Shown here: in pieces, positions 22,335-34,089 of the stretch | How positions within the stretch are numbered: the first letter of the stretch is position 1 | How the letters are laid out: every line of letters starts with the position of its first letter | NCBI RefSeq assembly: GCF_000315625.1 | Contig: NW_005434646.1 | Coordinates: 115,472 to 179,471, forward strand | Origin: Guillardia theta CCMP2712 | Lineage: Eukaryota; Cryptophyceae; Pyrenomonadales; Geminigeraceae | Reading direction: 5' to 3' | DNA: 64,000 nucleotides | The notes under the pieces: generated by a model | Told to the model about the DNA's origin: nothing | Databases searched by the model: none | The model's input: the letters and a program-made list of their open reading frames with translations, nothing else | Position numbers and translations under genes: made by a program

Positions 22335-25078
22335 TTGAATGAGGAACCTGCACAAGCTTCTGCCCCTCGTTATCTTCCTCCTTCCTCTCTGCGACCTCCA
22401 TGCTACTCGATGGGATTTGTGCAAGCACCCGACTTCCTCGCTCCTCGTGTTCGAACGATGTTGGAAGAGCTTGCCGCATATCCGAGGGGGGTGAGTGCAT
22501 GCGTCCTTGTCCTTCTCCCGTCGCTTCTCGACAGGTTGACGATCATGCATGTCAGCAGCAAAGATAAATCGGCTAACGACGAGTGCGCAAACTGCAAGAA
22601 GACAAGGGACATGGTAGCTGAAGGAGATCAGACTGGTTGTGGATAACATGCATGCAGGTGGAAACGCTGCTAAAGTGTCCTTGGTGCCGGAAGTTCTTCT
22701 ACTGCGGGAGTGAATGCCAGAAAGAGCACTGGCCAGAGCACAGGTCTGTGCATGCTCTTGCCAGATGAAGGTAATGACGTCACTCAAGAAACTTCTGTCC
22801 TCCTCGTTCAAGTACATCCAGCAAAGGGGAGAAATTGGAGCTCAAGGCTAAACCATTAGAGCAGAAGATCCTTGAGACAGAGACTGAGGTTACAAGCGTC
22901 TCCTCCCTTTCCGTCCTCCTCCTCTCCTCTCCTCATCTCCTCCTCTCCTCCTCTCCTCCTCTCTTCGCCTTTTCCATTTTTCGCTCCAACATCACATCAC
23001 CATCTGTTGCAGGAACAGCGAAGAATCAGGAGGAGAAAAGAGCTTGCAGAGAACGTGGATGACGACGATCTGCCTGAGGGCTGGACCATGTGTTCCTCTT
23101 GTCAGAATCCAGTGCTCATCGCCTGGTTGGAATGTCCTAGCTGCTTCCGTCCCATCAGTGAAGTTGAAGACGATAACGTAAGCTTCTTCTGATGGAGAAA
23201 GCAAGTTTCTTGCAATGATGCCCTCTCTTCCTCCAGCCTGTCTCCAACATTCCTCCTATACAGCTGGCGGAGATGAAGAAATCCGGGCACTACAAACTGG
23301 AAGACACCGAAGAGTTGATGCGAGCGGCAGAGGACAACGACATTCAGTCTCTCGAGAATCTGGTGAGGCCTGATTTCTTTGCCATCTCAAACCTTGATTC
23401 TTGTCCTCTAGATCAAGAAAGGAATCGACGTGAACTTCAAAAGCTCAGAGCTTTACGGGTGAGAAATCGTTGTGTATCCTCGATCGAGTCGTCGCCTCAA
23501 TCTCACCACTGCCATCCACCTCCTCCTACTCGACTCCTTCGACTCCTGATCACTAACTCCTCCCCCTGTCCCTCCTCCTATTTCTTGTCCTTGGCTCGGT
23601 TTCTCAGGTCCTCTCCACTACATTACGCCTCCATCAGAGGAAGCGTTGAAGCGGCTCGCCTTCTCCTCGCTGCAGGAGCGAAAGTGAACATTGTGAACTC
23701 TCAGAAAGAGTCACCTCTCCACTGGGCATGCGAGGGAGGGAAGAAGGAAATGGTTGAATTGCTGGTCGAGCAGGTCAGCTGGACTGAGGAGGAGACGAGG
23801 AGACGACGGGAAGGAGAGGGCGGAGATGAGAGGAGGAGGGAGGAGGAGGCGGGAGGAGGCGGGGGGGGGGGGGGAAAGACAGTTGATGGCTGCTTATCGA
23901 TTGCAGGGCGGCGACTGCAAGTTACGAAGCAACTTCGGAGAGACTCCGCTGGACTTTGCTATCTCCTCCTGCAATCTTGAGGTGCTGGACGCCTTGAAGA
24001 AAGCAGGCGTGAAGGTGGATGACTGGATGACTGAGGATAAGAACAAAGTGTGGGAGGAAGAGGAAGAGGATGAGGATGAGGAACAGGGGGAGAAGGAGGA
24101 CGAGGATGAGGATGAGGATGAGGAACCATTCTATTTGTATGAAAACGTCACCTACAACAAAACCGCTGAAAGTAATATAAGCAGTGGAGCTGATGGCGAG
24201 GAAGCTGACGATTCTTGTGAACAGGAGAGTACAGAAGAGCACGTCTTGAGGAACAAGACAGGAAGTTTAATGAGGAAATCACTTCTATGAAGGTACATGA
24301 CTCTTGATGCTGTTGTTCCTTCGTTTCCTCATCGCTGAGACAGGAAAATATAACACAAGGGTGGAATGACAAGTTTGGCCTCCAGCAGAATGAGATGGCC
24401 CAGGAGCAGTCTGAAGATTTTGGGACGCGAGACAGGGAGGAGCCGCCATGGGCTGAGCAGCGGCGAATCATTCAAGAGAAGATGGAGAAGGTGAAGGGAT
24501 GTGTAGGGGATTGAAGGGGGAAGGGAACCAGGAAGAGGAAAAGATGGGAAGAGAGACAGAGGAGGAGGAGACGGGAGGGAAACTCACGTCTTGACCATCT
24601 GCAGGTTCGAAGTGACTTCGAGAAGAAGATGGAGGAACGGGATCAGTTCATCGCTCAGGTTAGCGACCTCGTGGCATTCCAGAAACTAAGATGGAGGAAC
24701 AGGGGGGAGACGCAGACGACTGGCCCATCTACATCCCCACGGATCAACCTGTGATGAGTAAGCTGAGGAGGTAGTGTACCTCCCTTTGCACAGACGCTCC
24801 CGCAGGTGTCGGACAGGTTGTGGACTGCGAGGAGGAACCGGGCCAAGCTAAACCGGGGAAGGAAGCCGCTGAGATGAAGGGGAGTTGGGATACAGTGGAA
24901 GGAGAGGAGGCAGAGAGTCTGATACAGAAGATGATCCGAAGGGAGATGCAAGAGAAGGAAAGGTCTGGTTGAGGCCTTGAACGAGATGTTGACCATCGCG
25001 CAGGGTAACCTCGACCAAGTTCCAACCTTGTCCTCTCTCCTCTCCAGGGACATGGACGAAACGGACATGGAGGACTGA
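22335..25078 (+). CDS. MYND zinc-finger and ankyrin-repeat protein, multi-exon
   Basis: Spliced exons give an N-terminal MYND finger: DECANCKKTRDM joined (intron 22614-22657) to VETLLKCPWCRKFFYCGSEC and QKEHWPEHR, with the C-x2-C...C-x2-C-x4-C-x3-C...H spacing of MYND domains. Then come a coiled-coil segment, a second possible zinc pair (MCSSCQNP...LECPSCFRP, about 23090-23150), and ankyrin repeats (SPLHYASIRGSVEAARLLLA; SPLHWACEGGKKEMVELLVE; TPLDFAISSCNLEVLDALKK). An acidic Glu/Asp stretch (24050-24130) and more coiled coil follow. The last joins use donors at 24758 (gtaagc) and about 24959 and end in DMDETDMED at 25078. MYND domains bind proline-rich partners, often in chromatin regulators; a scaffold role is inferred. 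An intronic poly-G tract lies at 23863-23874. Start could be 22335 or the Met at 22409. Confidence 0.7.
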
Positions 25079-25250
25079 ATTGCGAGAGTGTGAGGAAACG
25101 AAAGTGAGCAGGAGCAGCGGCAGTAACTCCACGACTTTGCAAGTGATACCATCAAGTGTTTCCTCCTACAACCTGCTTCGTCCTCCCTTTGCTTGTCCGG
25201 ACAACGACTCCCCATCCATCATCGATGTCCTGCTCAAAGAATCACACGCA

Positions 25251-26051
25251 TCACGTACGAAGCAGCATACACACCGCCTGCTGCTCAGCGGTGAGCTCAA
25301 CTGTCTCGGGAGCAGCCGAGGAGCCGCCGTCTTCCTCCATCATCTCACAGTCCGAACCTCCATCGCTGCTGTCCTCCTCCCCCTGGTTGTCTGCTACACA
25401 TTGATCCAGGCTGGCCGCAGGGGCACTAGAACGTCCTCGTCATGGCAAGTAAATTTCCAGTGGGTACAAGACCTGAGCAGAGCACGAGCTTCTTCAATGC
25501 TGCCAGACCGCACAAGTTCGAACAATCTGCAGATGAGATGGGAAACCTTCGGTGATGGTGAGAAAGAGGAATAGACGAGGTTCAAGACTCACCTCATACG
25601 GACTGTCATCATCCGCCTCCGTGTTGAACATTTCCTGTTGCATTCTCACCGCCACTACCTCACGCTTACGAGGGAAAGTGAGCAACCTGCAGGTATTGAT
25701 CCAGAAATTCCTCCAACTCGCTGGGATCAGGAGCATTCCGCTTCGTCTGTCGCCTCCGTTAGCAAAGAGACTCATACTTTTGTTCTCGCACCACAAACCC
25801 TGAGACAGTCTGCTCTATCAAACTCTCTCGTTTCGCCATGTTGTCGCCGTCCCCCCATTCGTTAGTGACCTGCACGCTTTTCAGCTTCATGCACACCCGC
25901 ATACTCTACATCTACCGCAAGATTCAACGCTGTCCACCTCTGCAGCAGCAAACGTCAGCAGCAGCGCAGCAAGTGAGCGACGTGCCTGGTAGACTGTTCG
26001 GACTGCATCGGCAAAGAGGGAGACAACAGAAGGGTCGAGCTGAGACGCCAT
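25251..26051 (-). CDS. TSR2: Pre-rRNA-processing protein TSR2 homologue
   Basis: Small minus-strand exons read in order: SLFADAVRTVYQ; RWTALNLAVDVEYAGVHEAE; ESLIEQTVSGFVVREQK; APDPSELEEFLDQYLQ; REVVAVRMQQEMFNTEADDD then SPYE; LFELVRSGSIEEARALL; and an acidic tail LDQCVADNQGEEDSSDGGSD. This follows the TSR2 family layout: a W-x-AL-x-LAV motif, an E-D-FL helix, an x-D-D-S motif and a Glu/Asp-rich C-terminus. TSR2 is the escort chaperone that delivers ribosomal protein eS26 to the nascent 40S subunit. Length, about 190-200 residues, fits the family. The first intron may use a GC donor (cag|gcacgt) or a GT nine bases earlier; both keep phase 0. It is convergent with the MYND gene (173 bp apart). 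Confidence 0.75.
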
Positions 26052-26593
26052 GAGGTTTTCCTGCCACCACGATCAGTCTTGCACGATTGTGAGCATCCCA
26101 ATGATCGATGAAACCAGCTGCTTGCGACTACCATTAAAACCTCTCATGGAGCTCTCGAACAAGTGCTCGGTCATTCGTTCCTTTTTCGACCTCGTTTCCT
26201 TATCCTCTCGCCTCCTCTCGTCGCTCCTCTCTCCCATGTTCTCATCGTCGCTTCCCCTCTCTCCCATGTTCTCATCATCGCCTCTCCTCCTCTCCTCCTC
26301 TCCTCCTCTCCTCCTCTCTTCTCTCATGTTCTGACTGATCAACGAAAATCGGCACGTGTGCATCGGGCACCACGACTCTGAGGCAAGCCGGAACGATGCT
26401 TCAACAGCAGGGGTAGTCTAGCAGTAATACATAGGGGTACACATGACACTTTTGTAGAACCCGGTACATCAAAATGATTGAGAAGGAAAAGAGTAGGGTG
26501 GGGGTACTATTCCACAAGGACAGCAAAACACGTATACCCAATCACATATACTTTGTTTTCTGCCCCACGACGCCTCTTGGCGACACTGGGACC

Positions 26594-28345
26594 ATGCGCG
26601 GGGAGAGGAAAGCGCTGCTTCCCTTTGCCTCCTCCTCCTCCTCCTCCTCCTCCTCCTCCTCCTCCTCCTCCTCCTCCTATCTCCTACTAACCATCCCACT
26701 ATGTCTTACGGCCATGGTTCTTGTTGCGTACACTGCCGGTCCTACATCAGAGACGATGCTGTACTCTCTTGGAATGACCGGGCCTCGCTATGAGCCTTGG
26801 GCAATGCATTCCCTTCCTCGGCCCTTTGACGAGCGGAGACCTCTCGGACTCGTTCAGGTTCTCATTGTTTTCCTCTTGTATGCTGCTCCTCTTCCTGCCT
26901 TGTGAGATGCTGTTCTCACTCCTCGACTAGTGGTATGCTGATGTGTTCGCTGCAGTACATGCCGGATAACACGACAGATTGGTATCCGAATCAAGATGTT
27001 GGTGAGCTCAAGCTCGTCAACGGCAGGATTGTGGGACATGAGGAAGTTGAAAACGTTACGGCTAGCGAGTCGAAGAATGAGACAGAAGCAGCAGCAGAAG
27101 GCGAGGAGACTGAGGCTGAAGAGGGTGAAGGGGCTGAGGAGAGTGAAGGAACAGAAGGGGAGGAGGAATCAACTGAGGGAGCAGAAGGAGAAGGAGAAGG
27201 AGAGGAGCCAGCTGCGACGAAGAGTAGACAAACGATGCTCAAGGTTGTGAAAGGGAAGGAGAAGAAAACATACAAAGTATTGGATCCTGCGGATTGGTTG
27301 AAAAACAAGGTTACAAGCACGGTGTCTGCCATGAGAAATTCTATCAAGACATCAAACATGAACAAGAGGAGAATCCCTGATCCTATCGAATGGATGGAAT
27401 CAAGATACTTGAAGCATGTCCATGGCGGTAAAGTACTTGCTGGCCATCCTTCCAGCCAATCTTCACAGGTGAGTGGGAGATTTTCCTGTGAAGGAATTTA
27501 ACCCCTTGCCTGGCAGATGCAAAGAAGACAGCGAGTTGTTGGAAGCCACAAGCTCCACACGTCGAAGCTTTCTCAGCTGAAAAGTTTGGCCTTGAAGGTG
27601 CATTTTGCAGATTGCGTGCCACAAGCTCCACACGCTCATGCCTATGACTTGTTTTCATTAGGGGAAGTTCAAGATGGCAAACAAGAAGTCTGAACTTCTA
27701 GCACTGCAACATGCGAAGATCCTGGGATGCAAGGGAATCCATTACCGCGTTGAAGGACATTCTCTTGCCGCTGCCCCTTGCGCATCAGTGACTTTGCTTC
27801 TCTGTCACGTTTGCTCTTCGATGACGCTTGCTACAGCAAGCCGAAGAGTTCAAGGTGCTCAGAACTCAAAGATTCACTCGCCGTGGTGACCAAGGCACCA
27901 CCGTCAAGGGTGCCCGAGAGGATCTGGTTCGAACAAACTGACCGATCGGTTCCTTGCGCTGATTTGCTTTACCTCAGGGTGCGGGCGAGTTCAAGGCAAT
28001 CTACAGGGGTAGAGATCTTGCTTCCTACGCTGATGACCAATTTTTCTCACCTGTAAAGCACTTGATGTCCCTTGTGTTGGACTCCTGAACCTTGAGACAG
28101 GCTTCTCGAGTTCCCATGTCGAAGCTGAATCTCTTCGGCAACAAGGCGGACGAGGTAAGAGCAGAGGCCAAAACCAATCGGCCTGACGTGAAGTATCAGG
28201 CTGATGATGAGCTGTTAGCAACTCAGAGAAAGGTGAGCGTGTAACCTTCAACTCAAGGATTCTTGACACCTGTATCATCTGCCAGGCTAGCGCAAGAACG
28301 CAAGGTCAACAGGCCCAGAGCCCTTCTCATGTTTGGCATACATGG
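26594..28345 (+). CDS. Membrane-anchored acidic protein, multi-exon, unknown family
   Basis: Exon 1 (26594-about 26860) encodes a poly-Ser run of about 16 residues from a (CCT/CTC)n tract, a hydrophobic anchor (YLLLTIPLCLTAMVLVAYTA) and PWAMHSLPRPFDERRPLGLV. Exon 2 (from about 26957) starts YMPDNTTDWYPNQDVG, carries a Glu/Gly/Ala-rich stretch of about 60 residues and then KTYKVLDPADWLKNKVTSTV and DPIEWMESRYLKHVHGGK. Further short exons give QRRQRVVGSHKLHTSKLSQL, FKMANKKSELLALQHAKI, EEFKVLRTQRFTRRGDQGTT, GAGEFKAIY and VPMSKLNLFGNKADEVRAEA, to a stop near 28345. The basic, helical C-terminal half suggests a nucleic-acid or protein-binding tail. I do not recognise the family. Confidence 0.5.
26630..26679. 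repeat. (CCT)n trinucleotide repeat coding poly-Ser
   Basis: About 16 uninterrupted cct/ctc units inside the first exon of the membrane-anchored protein. It would be length-variable between strains. Confidence 0.9.
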
Positions 28346-28508
28346 TAGAGATGGCAAGAGAAGCCTTGCATCAGTGTACAGTACAGAACATGAAGGTGGT
28401 TGTTTGAATTGAAATGGTTTTTCACAATTTATTTTGACAATCACTATCATCACATCACCCCTCAACCAACTAATGCACCTTTACAGTCTCATGTACAAGT
28501 GAGTGACA

Positions 28509-29834
28509 TCACTCCTCGTCTTGCTTTATCTTGGGGTAGTAGAGAACATCTCTGGGTGCATGATCGTTGCAGAACACAACGATGTCCCTGGATAACAAAG
28601 CATCGAGTAGGAAAAGGATGCTATCTTGCCCCAGACGTCGGTGGGTCCCCATGAGGACCGCAAGACGCATTTCAAAATTCATTGGCGTGCAAACTGTTGT
28701 TGTCCTATGCGCCTTTGCTAGCAGTGCCGATCCGACCTCCCCAATATCATTCTCTTCCAGGTAGAGCCCTTGGAGCGAATCGTTATGATTGAGCATTTCT
28801 GCCAAGCTTGCCGCACCATCATCCGTGATCTCGTTGCATGCTAATCCAATCACCTTCAAGTTGCTGTTCGATTCCAGTGCCCTGGCAAGAGACTTTGCGC
28901 CTTTGTCTGTAATGCCGTTACATACCAAACCGAGGACTTTCAGAGCAGGGTTTCTCTCCAGCATCCCGCTGAGGATCTCCGCCCCACAGTCTCCGATGGC
29001 ATTGTAACTGAGCTCAATCTTCGTCAGGCACTTGCTCATCAAGCACGCCTGCGACAAAGCAGAAGCACCAGACTCAAGGATGCCGTTGAAACCAAGACCC
29101 AAATATTGAAGTGAGCTGTTTCTTTGGACCGCATCAGCAAGAAATACAACCCCAGAATCACCAAAACCATTGAAGCTCAGCTCCAACGATTTCAGGCTTG
29201 AATTGTGTTTAAGACCCGCTGCTAGGCAAGCAACTCCATGCTGCGAAATGCCGTTGCTAGCAATGTCAAGAGACTCTAGCGTTGAGTTGGCAATCAGAAC
29301 GGCCGACAAGGCACTAGCGCCCTGATCCGAAATACTATTAGAACTGAGATCCAGGAGCTTCAAAGTTTTGTTGTATCTGATCTCACGCGCCAATGCAACA
29401 GAAAGCAACGGAGTTATGTCGTTGTCGCCGAGAAATAGCGACTTGATCTCGTCTAACCCTCCCGAGTCATCGCCCTCAGGAATAGGACGTGAGTGGCTCC
29501 CTTTTTGGAGATCTAACGAGATTTCGATTCTATCTCTTCCATCAATCGTTTCAGTCGTCCAGAACCTCAAATTTCCATCAGCAAAATGATCTGACTCAAC
29601 AAGGCAAGGAATTGCACCATGAACCACGTCTGTCTGTTCACAACCAGCACCAGTGCTGTCTCGCCGAGTAGTTGACCACTCAGCACGCTCTGTTGAAGGT
29701 GTCTCGTTCAAGAGGAAAGGAACGGATCCAGGGACATTGAATCGGTAGAAGGCTGCTCGATGGAATTCAGCATCACCTCGTGGCATGTTGGGTATTGCCA
29801 ACGCACGATTAGAGAATGCCCTCATGAACAACAA
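28509..29834 (-). CDS. Leucine-rich repeat protein (ribonuclease-inhibitor type)
   Basis: An intron-free frame of 441 codons. Residues about 135-400 hold roughly nine 28-residue LRRs of the RNI/NLR class, e.g. NKTLKLLDLSSNSISDQGAS, NSTLESLDIASNGISQHGVA, NSSLQYLGLGFNGILESGAS, NPALKVLGLVCNGITDKGAK and NSNLKVIGLACNEITDDGAA. The N-terminal 130 residues have no recognised domain and no signal peptide. The repeats form a horseshoe for protein binding. No NACHT, kinase or F-box was seen. Being single-exon among intron-rich neighbours, it may be a retrocopy or simply intron-poor, as such LRR genes often are in algae. Confidence 0.85.
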   Translation of the reverse strand: MLFMRAFSNRALAIPNMPRGDAEFHRAAFYRFNVPGSVPFLLNETPSTERAEWSTTRRDSTGAGCEQTDVVHGAIPCLVESDHFADGNLRFWTTETIDGRDRIEISLDLQKGSHSRPIPEGDDSGGLDEIKSLFLGDNDITPLLSVALAREIRYNKTLKLLDLSSNSISDQGASALSAVLIANSTLESLDIASNGISQHGVACLAAGLKHNSSLKSLELSFNGFGDSGVVFLADAVQRNSSLQYLGLGFNGILESGASALSQACLMSKCLTKIELSYNAIGDCGAEILSGMLERNPALKVLGLVCNGITDKGAKSLARALESNSNLKVIGLACNEITDDGAASLAEMLNHNDSLQGLYLEENDIGEVGSALLAKAHRTTTVCTPMNFEMRLAVLMGTHRRLGQDSILFLLDALLSRDIVVFCNDHAPRDVLYYPKIKQDEE

Positions 29835-31552
29835 ATCTTTCTCAATTCATCCACTGCTCCACGTTCAGCTAGTTATGTACAAAGTATGAAATGAAGGTCC
29901 TACTTATTGCAAAAGCCAGAGTCTCCAGTTGAAATCGATTAGTAAATTCTGAAATCCTGAAGGCTTCCAAGGAAGTGTTGGTTTGTGCGATCTCGTTGTA
30001 TCAGTGATTTCTCAATAAAACAAAGCTCTATCCTGCAGGAGACACGAGCTGCACGATTCTGTTTATTCTGGTTCTCTTTGCTGCCTCCACATCCCTCCTG
30101 TTACCAATCTCTCCACACGCATGGGCCGCCAAGCTCGGGTTTACTACAGATTGAGAAGGTGTGATCTCAACAATAATCTCGTTTTTAAAAAAGTAAAAAG
30201 TATGTACATATGCGACCCCTGCCGTCTAAAACTTGTTTTGGAGGGCCTTGTATATATGGGACAGTTTTTTATATAATGCGTGCAGAAACACCGATAATTA
30301 TATCTGTCTTTGTAATATTTATATCAAATTATGTACTTGATTTTCATATTTATGTATATTTCTCACAACGAGGGACCAGGGACTTTGGGGAAGGTCGGAC
30401 GAGCTCAGATTTAATTACATTTTTATAATCATCCAAATAGTGTATTTTCGAAAATGTCTTCAATCAGTTTTTATTTTTGTATTGCATCCCTGGAGGGCGA
30501 CTGGCGGCTTTAAACTGGGTGGGGTACCCCCAAGGAGGGGTAGGTCTGTTATGATTCGAGAATACTACGGGTACTTTACTATTTGATTTCATAGTTTTTA
30601 CTGGTGGGTCTTATTACAGGTATCTCAATCGAGGACATTTAAGGGAGGACCTAGCGACCCGTCTCCTAAACTCACCCTACCCCTTTGATCACCATATGTG
30701 CACAAAAGACCGGGTCAAAGGATGATATCTAAGTCCCTAAAATCTCTAAGTGAATCACTAAGTCTGTACCCCCATGCTATCTGCATTGAATCTTGGAGAT
30801 TACGGATAGCTTCACCCCTACCCCTACAAACTTCACGGCCAATACTCAAAAGCGATGAGTGTGAAATAATACCAAATATTACAAATTGATTTGAAAAATT
30901 ATATCATGATTTCAGCCTTGGATCAGTATTTGAAAACTTGGTTACTTTGTGACTCACTTGATCGCTTGACCCCACCCCCGTCCACCGTTTGGTAGCATCT
31001 GTGCTGTACGAGTATTTACGAGGGAGGATTTACAGGTGCTCTATAAAGGTATCAAAAGTCTCTAGTGAACTCCTATGATCGAAACGGCATCAGCTTACCT
31101 TGTCCCACTCCAGAAGCTCCTGGGAGTTATAAGGTAGAGATGCGTCTCACCTTGCGACCTCACCACGGTCTTCCACTCTTTTTGTGTGTGCAAACTTCAG
31201 TCTTCAGTCCCCACTAGGCTGGACCGGACTGCTGCCGTAGCGGCCCGCCGTCCCGGCCCGGGACCTCCCGGGCCTCCATGACCGGGCCGTGACTCTAATA
31301 ATATCGATTGCCTACTTTTTTTCCTCACTCAAAGTGACTGAAGTTTGCCCTTCTTTTTGAGTCAATAAAAGAAGAAGTTAAAAATCTTTTCATGATGCAT
31401 CGAAGAGAGGCGACTATCATGGTGAGATGCGATCACAGCGAACGGTTTCTAGAAACCTCAAGACAAATGAGTGGTTAGCGATTGTTGCTTCATCTGCATC
31501 TTACAAAAATACATGGATGCCTCAGAAGAAGATTTGCCCGTTTTCTTAGCAT
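29835..31552. other. Gene-poor 1.7-kb stretch
   Basis: AT-richer DNA (30170-30480) alternates with C-rich motifs (ggggtaccccc near 30520, caccctacccc near 30675, cacccctacccctac near 30810) and a CCGG-rich islet (31210-31300). No coding exon was found on either strand. Confidence 0.5.
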
Positions 31553-32872
31553 ATGGAATTTGCCAAATTATGTATCGCTTGTAACCTCCCCCAAACGCTA
31601 GAAATCTGGATGATGATTCGAAACAGTTGCAAGAAAGCACGGAGAATCACTCCAAAGAAGTTCATAACATTCATCTTACTAGGATCATTGTCAATTGTTA
31701 TATTGCCGTTGTTTCATGATTTGGAGGACGGCATTGTGATTTTGCAAGATTACACTGATACGAAGGAGGCCAGATCTAAACTCGCAGACGTATACCAGCA
31801 TGGTATCATCTGGTTACATGGATACATGCATCTGAGCTGTGTAAGACCAGACTTGATTAGCGTGGTCGAACTTGGGGAAGGCGGTGGACTTGGCAGTATG
31901 ATCCAAATGGCTGCTAAAAAGGTTGTTCAAGTGATTGGCGAAGGTCGGATACCAGTTTTCTCTGGGCATTACAAATCATATACACGAAATGCGATTTGTT
32001 CGACTTATCTACGTGGCGAGAGAATTTGTGGATCTCAGTGTTTCTTCGAACCTCTGGCCGTATGTGACAACAAGCTAGTTGATACCATCAGTCTCTCAGG
32101 GAGTGACCTGAACGCAACCTGGATGGCAAGAACAGACATTGCTGGCTGTATGATCCCAATCAATTTCAGCCAATACGGGCGGAGTTTCTGGTACGGAGTT
32201 GTGCAAGGGTACATGGTCAGGCTGAATTCAAGGATGACTGAACGCGTGCAATTCTTTCACCAGAAGTTGGGAGGTCAACCATTTGACATTGCAGTCCATT
32301 TGAGACTCGGAGACAAACTTACTGATGCAGATTCCAGGCAGAGCAGATTGTCGCGCATGCCGACTCGACAAATCGTTCAACTGTTTTGGAAACAGGTTCT
32401 GATGATCGCTGAACCGATCAAAAAGGTGCGGTCTCGGCCTATTTCGGTGTATCTTGCATCCGACACCCTCATGGCTTTGAACTTGTTTCTTGCTGAAGCA
32501 GCAGATCACGCGATGATTCGAGTGTTTCATATCTCTACAAAAACTCAGAACATATCAGGTCCTAATGTACAAGTGATGGAGTACGTGGACAAATCCAATG
32601 ATGCTTATGAACTCTCTGAGGAGTTGATTGTTGAAATGTCCTTGATGATGAAATCTAATCATTTTGTGGGCATATGTATGTCACAAATTGCTAGAATGGT
32701 GGAACAGATAGGGAAGGCATCTGGCACTCTTCGATCTGCTGTTGCAATCGATTATGAGAACATTCCGGTACATTGCATTGCTAAATTTGGTAGAGAAGAT
32801 GGTTGGACATCGAGCAGATTTGGATTTACACATTTGGCCAGACTCATACGAAACAATCAGATTCATGAATGA
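31553..32872 (+). CDS. Type II membrane glycosyltransferase-like protein (fucosyltransferase-type)
   Basis: A single-exon frame of 439 codons. After a basic cytosolic stub (SCKKARRITPKK) comes a signal anchor (FITFILLGSLSIVILPLF), then a long lumenal domain with several Cys residues. FDIAVHLRLGDKLTDADSR matches the V-H-x-R-x-x-D-K signature of the alpha-1,6-fucosyltransferase/NodZ and O-fucosyltransferase superfamily, where the Arg contacts GDP-fucose. Later ISVYLASD and the stretch VEMSLMMKSNHFVGICMSQI fit the S-D and S-x-x-S-R elements of these GT-B enzymes. It would act in the Golgi or ER on glycans. Donor and acceptor sugars are inferred, and divergence is high. The internal Met-Met 19 codons in is an alternative start. 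Confidence 0.6.
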   Translation: MEFAKLCIACNLPQTLEIWMMIRNSCKKARRITPKKFITFILLGSLSIVILPLFHDLEDGIVILQDYTDTKEARSKLADVYQHGIIWLHGYMHLSCVRPDLISVVELGEGGGLGSMIQMAAKKVVQVIGEGRIPVFSGHYKSYTRNAICSTYLRGERICGSQCFFEPLAVCDNKLVDTISLSGSDLNATWMARTDIAGCMIPINFSQYGRSFWYGVVQGYMVRLNSRMTERVQFFHQKLGGQPFDIAVHLRLGDKLTDADSRQSRLSRMPTRQIVQLFWKQVLMIAEPIKKVRSRPISVYLASDTLMALNLFLAEAADHAMIRVFHISTKTQNISGPNVQVMEYVDKSNDAYELSEELIVEMSLMMKSNHFVGICMSQIARMVEQIGKASGTLRSAVAIDYENIPVHCIAKFGREDGWTSSRFGFTHLARLIRNNQIHE

Positions 32873-33811
32873 TGTCATGAAATGGATTAACACATGGGGC
32901 AATACCCTGTTTGTGGATAACGTTTCAAACAATCTTACCTAAATTTTTTCGCTTGCTCATACATTTCGTGTATACTTTTACTTTTTTCTCGAGCAACTAT
33001 TTTGTACCGCTGAAAAGTAAAAGACATGATCTACGCAGAAGCAATGTGAATTCTCCATCGCCTTGGTCATGTCTGCTTCTTGTTGCAATAGCTCCACTGT
33101 TTGGCTTCCACACGCGATCTAAACTTCTCTGATCATCCGATCAAGGATCTGACATATATCAATGCCGTCACAAAAGTTGTGGACGGTGCAGTGTGAGAAT
33201 CTTGCGGTCAAAGATTCTCAGCTTGTGATCCTTGTGAGGTTTACAATTCAACTTTTGACAACGTTGTGAGAAAGGACATGTACACAAACAACGCGTTCTC
33301 TTTTGCTCCTACCATCATTTCCTGTATGTTTCTGCATGACGATCTCATGAGTCACGGCTGTGATCTAGTGCTTTCTGTCAGGTACTCTCCAGGGGTACTC
33401 TCTCCATGCTCACCCTCGCCCTCATCCTCGTTCAAAAGAGCCAGCCTCAGACAGGCTCTCGCCGCCATGCTACGCCCCTCCCTACCCCGGCCTAACTTGT
33501 TACTACAGCTGCTATTAAACGCCACCGGTGGTCACGATGGCATGACCCGGTCCTGCCTCACGAAAGTACCCCTACGATTTCACAGGAGCTTCTACAAGTC
33601 AGCACCACGGGTGATTCTGATATCTGTAACAACCGGTACTAGCATGTGACTGCTCTAGCTGTCTCAGTCTGACCACCCGCCTGCACCCCCACCCTTCCAA
33701 ACCTTTACCACCCCCTCTTTCATGTTGCATCTTCTTGTGTGACCGGTCCATTTCAGAGCTGTCTTCCTCACAAGTATACTGTAGGGTAGACACCCCTACC
33801 CTGACTCAATC
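32873..33811. other. Intergenic stretch, no supported gene
   Basis: AT-rich start, then C-rich DNA (33640-33800) with ggtac and cacccctaccctg motifs. Short open frames lack splice sites or family features. Confidence 0.45.
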
Positions 33812-34060
33812 TTAAGTACCCAGGTAGTCGGTGGGTACTTTTAGCCCCATGAATGGGCTTATCCCCCCCAAAAGCTCTTCAAAGTCGGAGGGTCCCATCC
33901 CGTAGTAAGCATCCACCACCACCGCCATCTCTTCCTCCTCTTCCATCTCTTCCTCCTCTTCCTCCTCTTCCTCCCCTTTAGGAAGGTTGCCTGCTGGCTG
34001 ACCACATTGTTCAGCAAATCTCAGCATCACTTGTTCACGGAGCTTTCTCGCTTCTACGAA
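33812..34060 (-). CDS. Possible small acidic protein, partial
   Basis: An open frame reads FVEARKLREQVMLRFAEQCG, then a Glu-rich run from gaggaa repeats, then VDAYYGMGPSDFEELLGGIS and PFMGLK. The non-repetitive ends look coding. The 5' end runs toward, and may overlap in antisense, the start of the PH-domain gene at 34090; no clear start codon was found. A donor (gtaccc) follows PFMGLK. Function unknown. Confidence 0.3.
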   Translation of the reverse strand, partial: FVEARKLREQVMLRFAEQCGQPAGNLPKGEEEEEEEEEMEEEEEMAVVVDAYYGMGPSDFEELLGGISPFMGLKVPTDYLGT

Positions 34061-34089
34061 ATCCCACTGATCATCGACAATCTCTTGCC

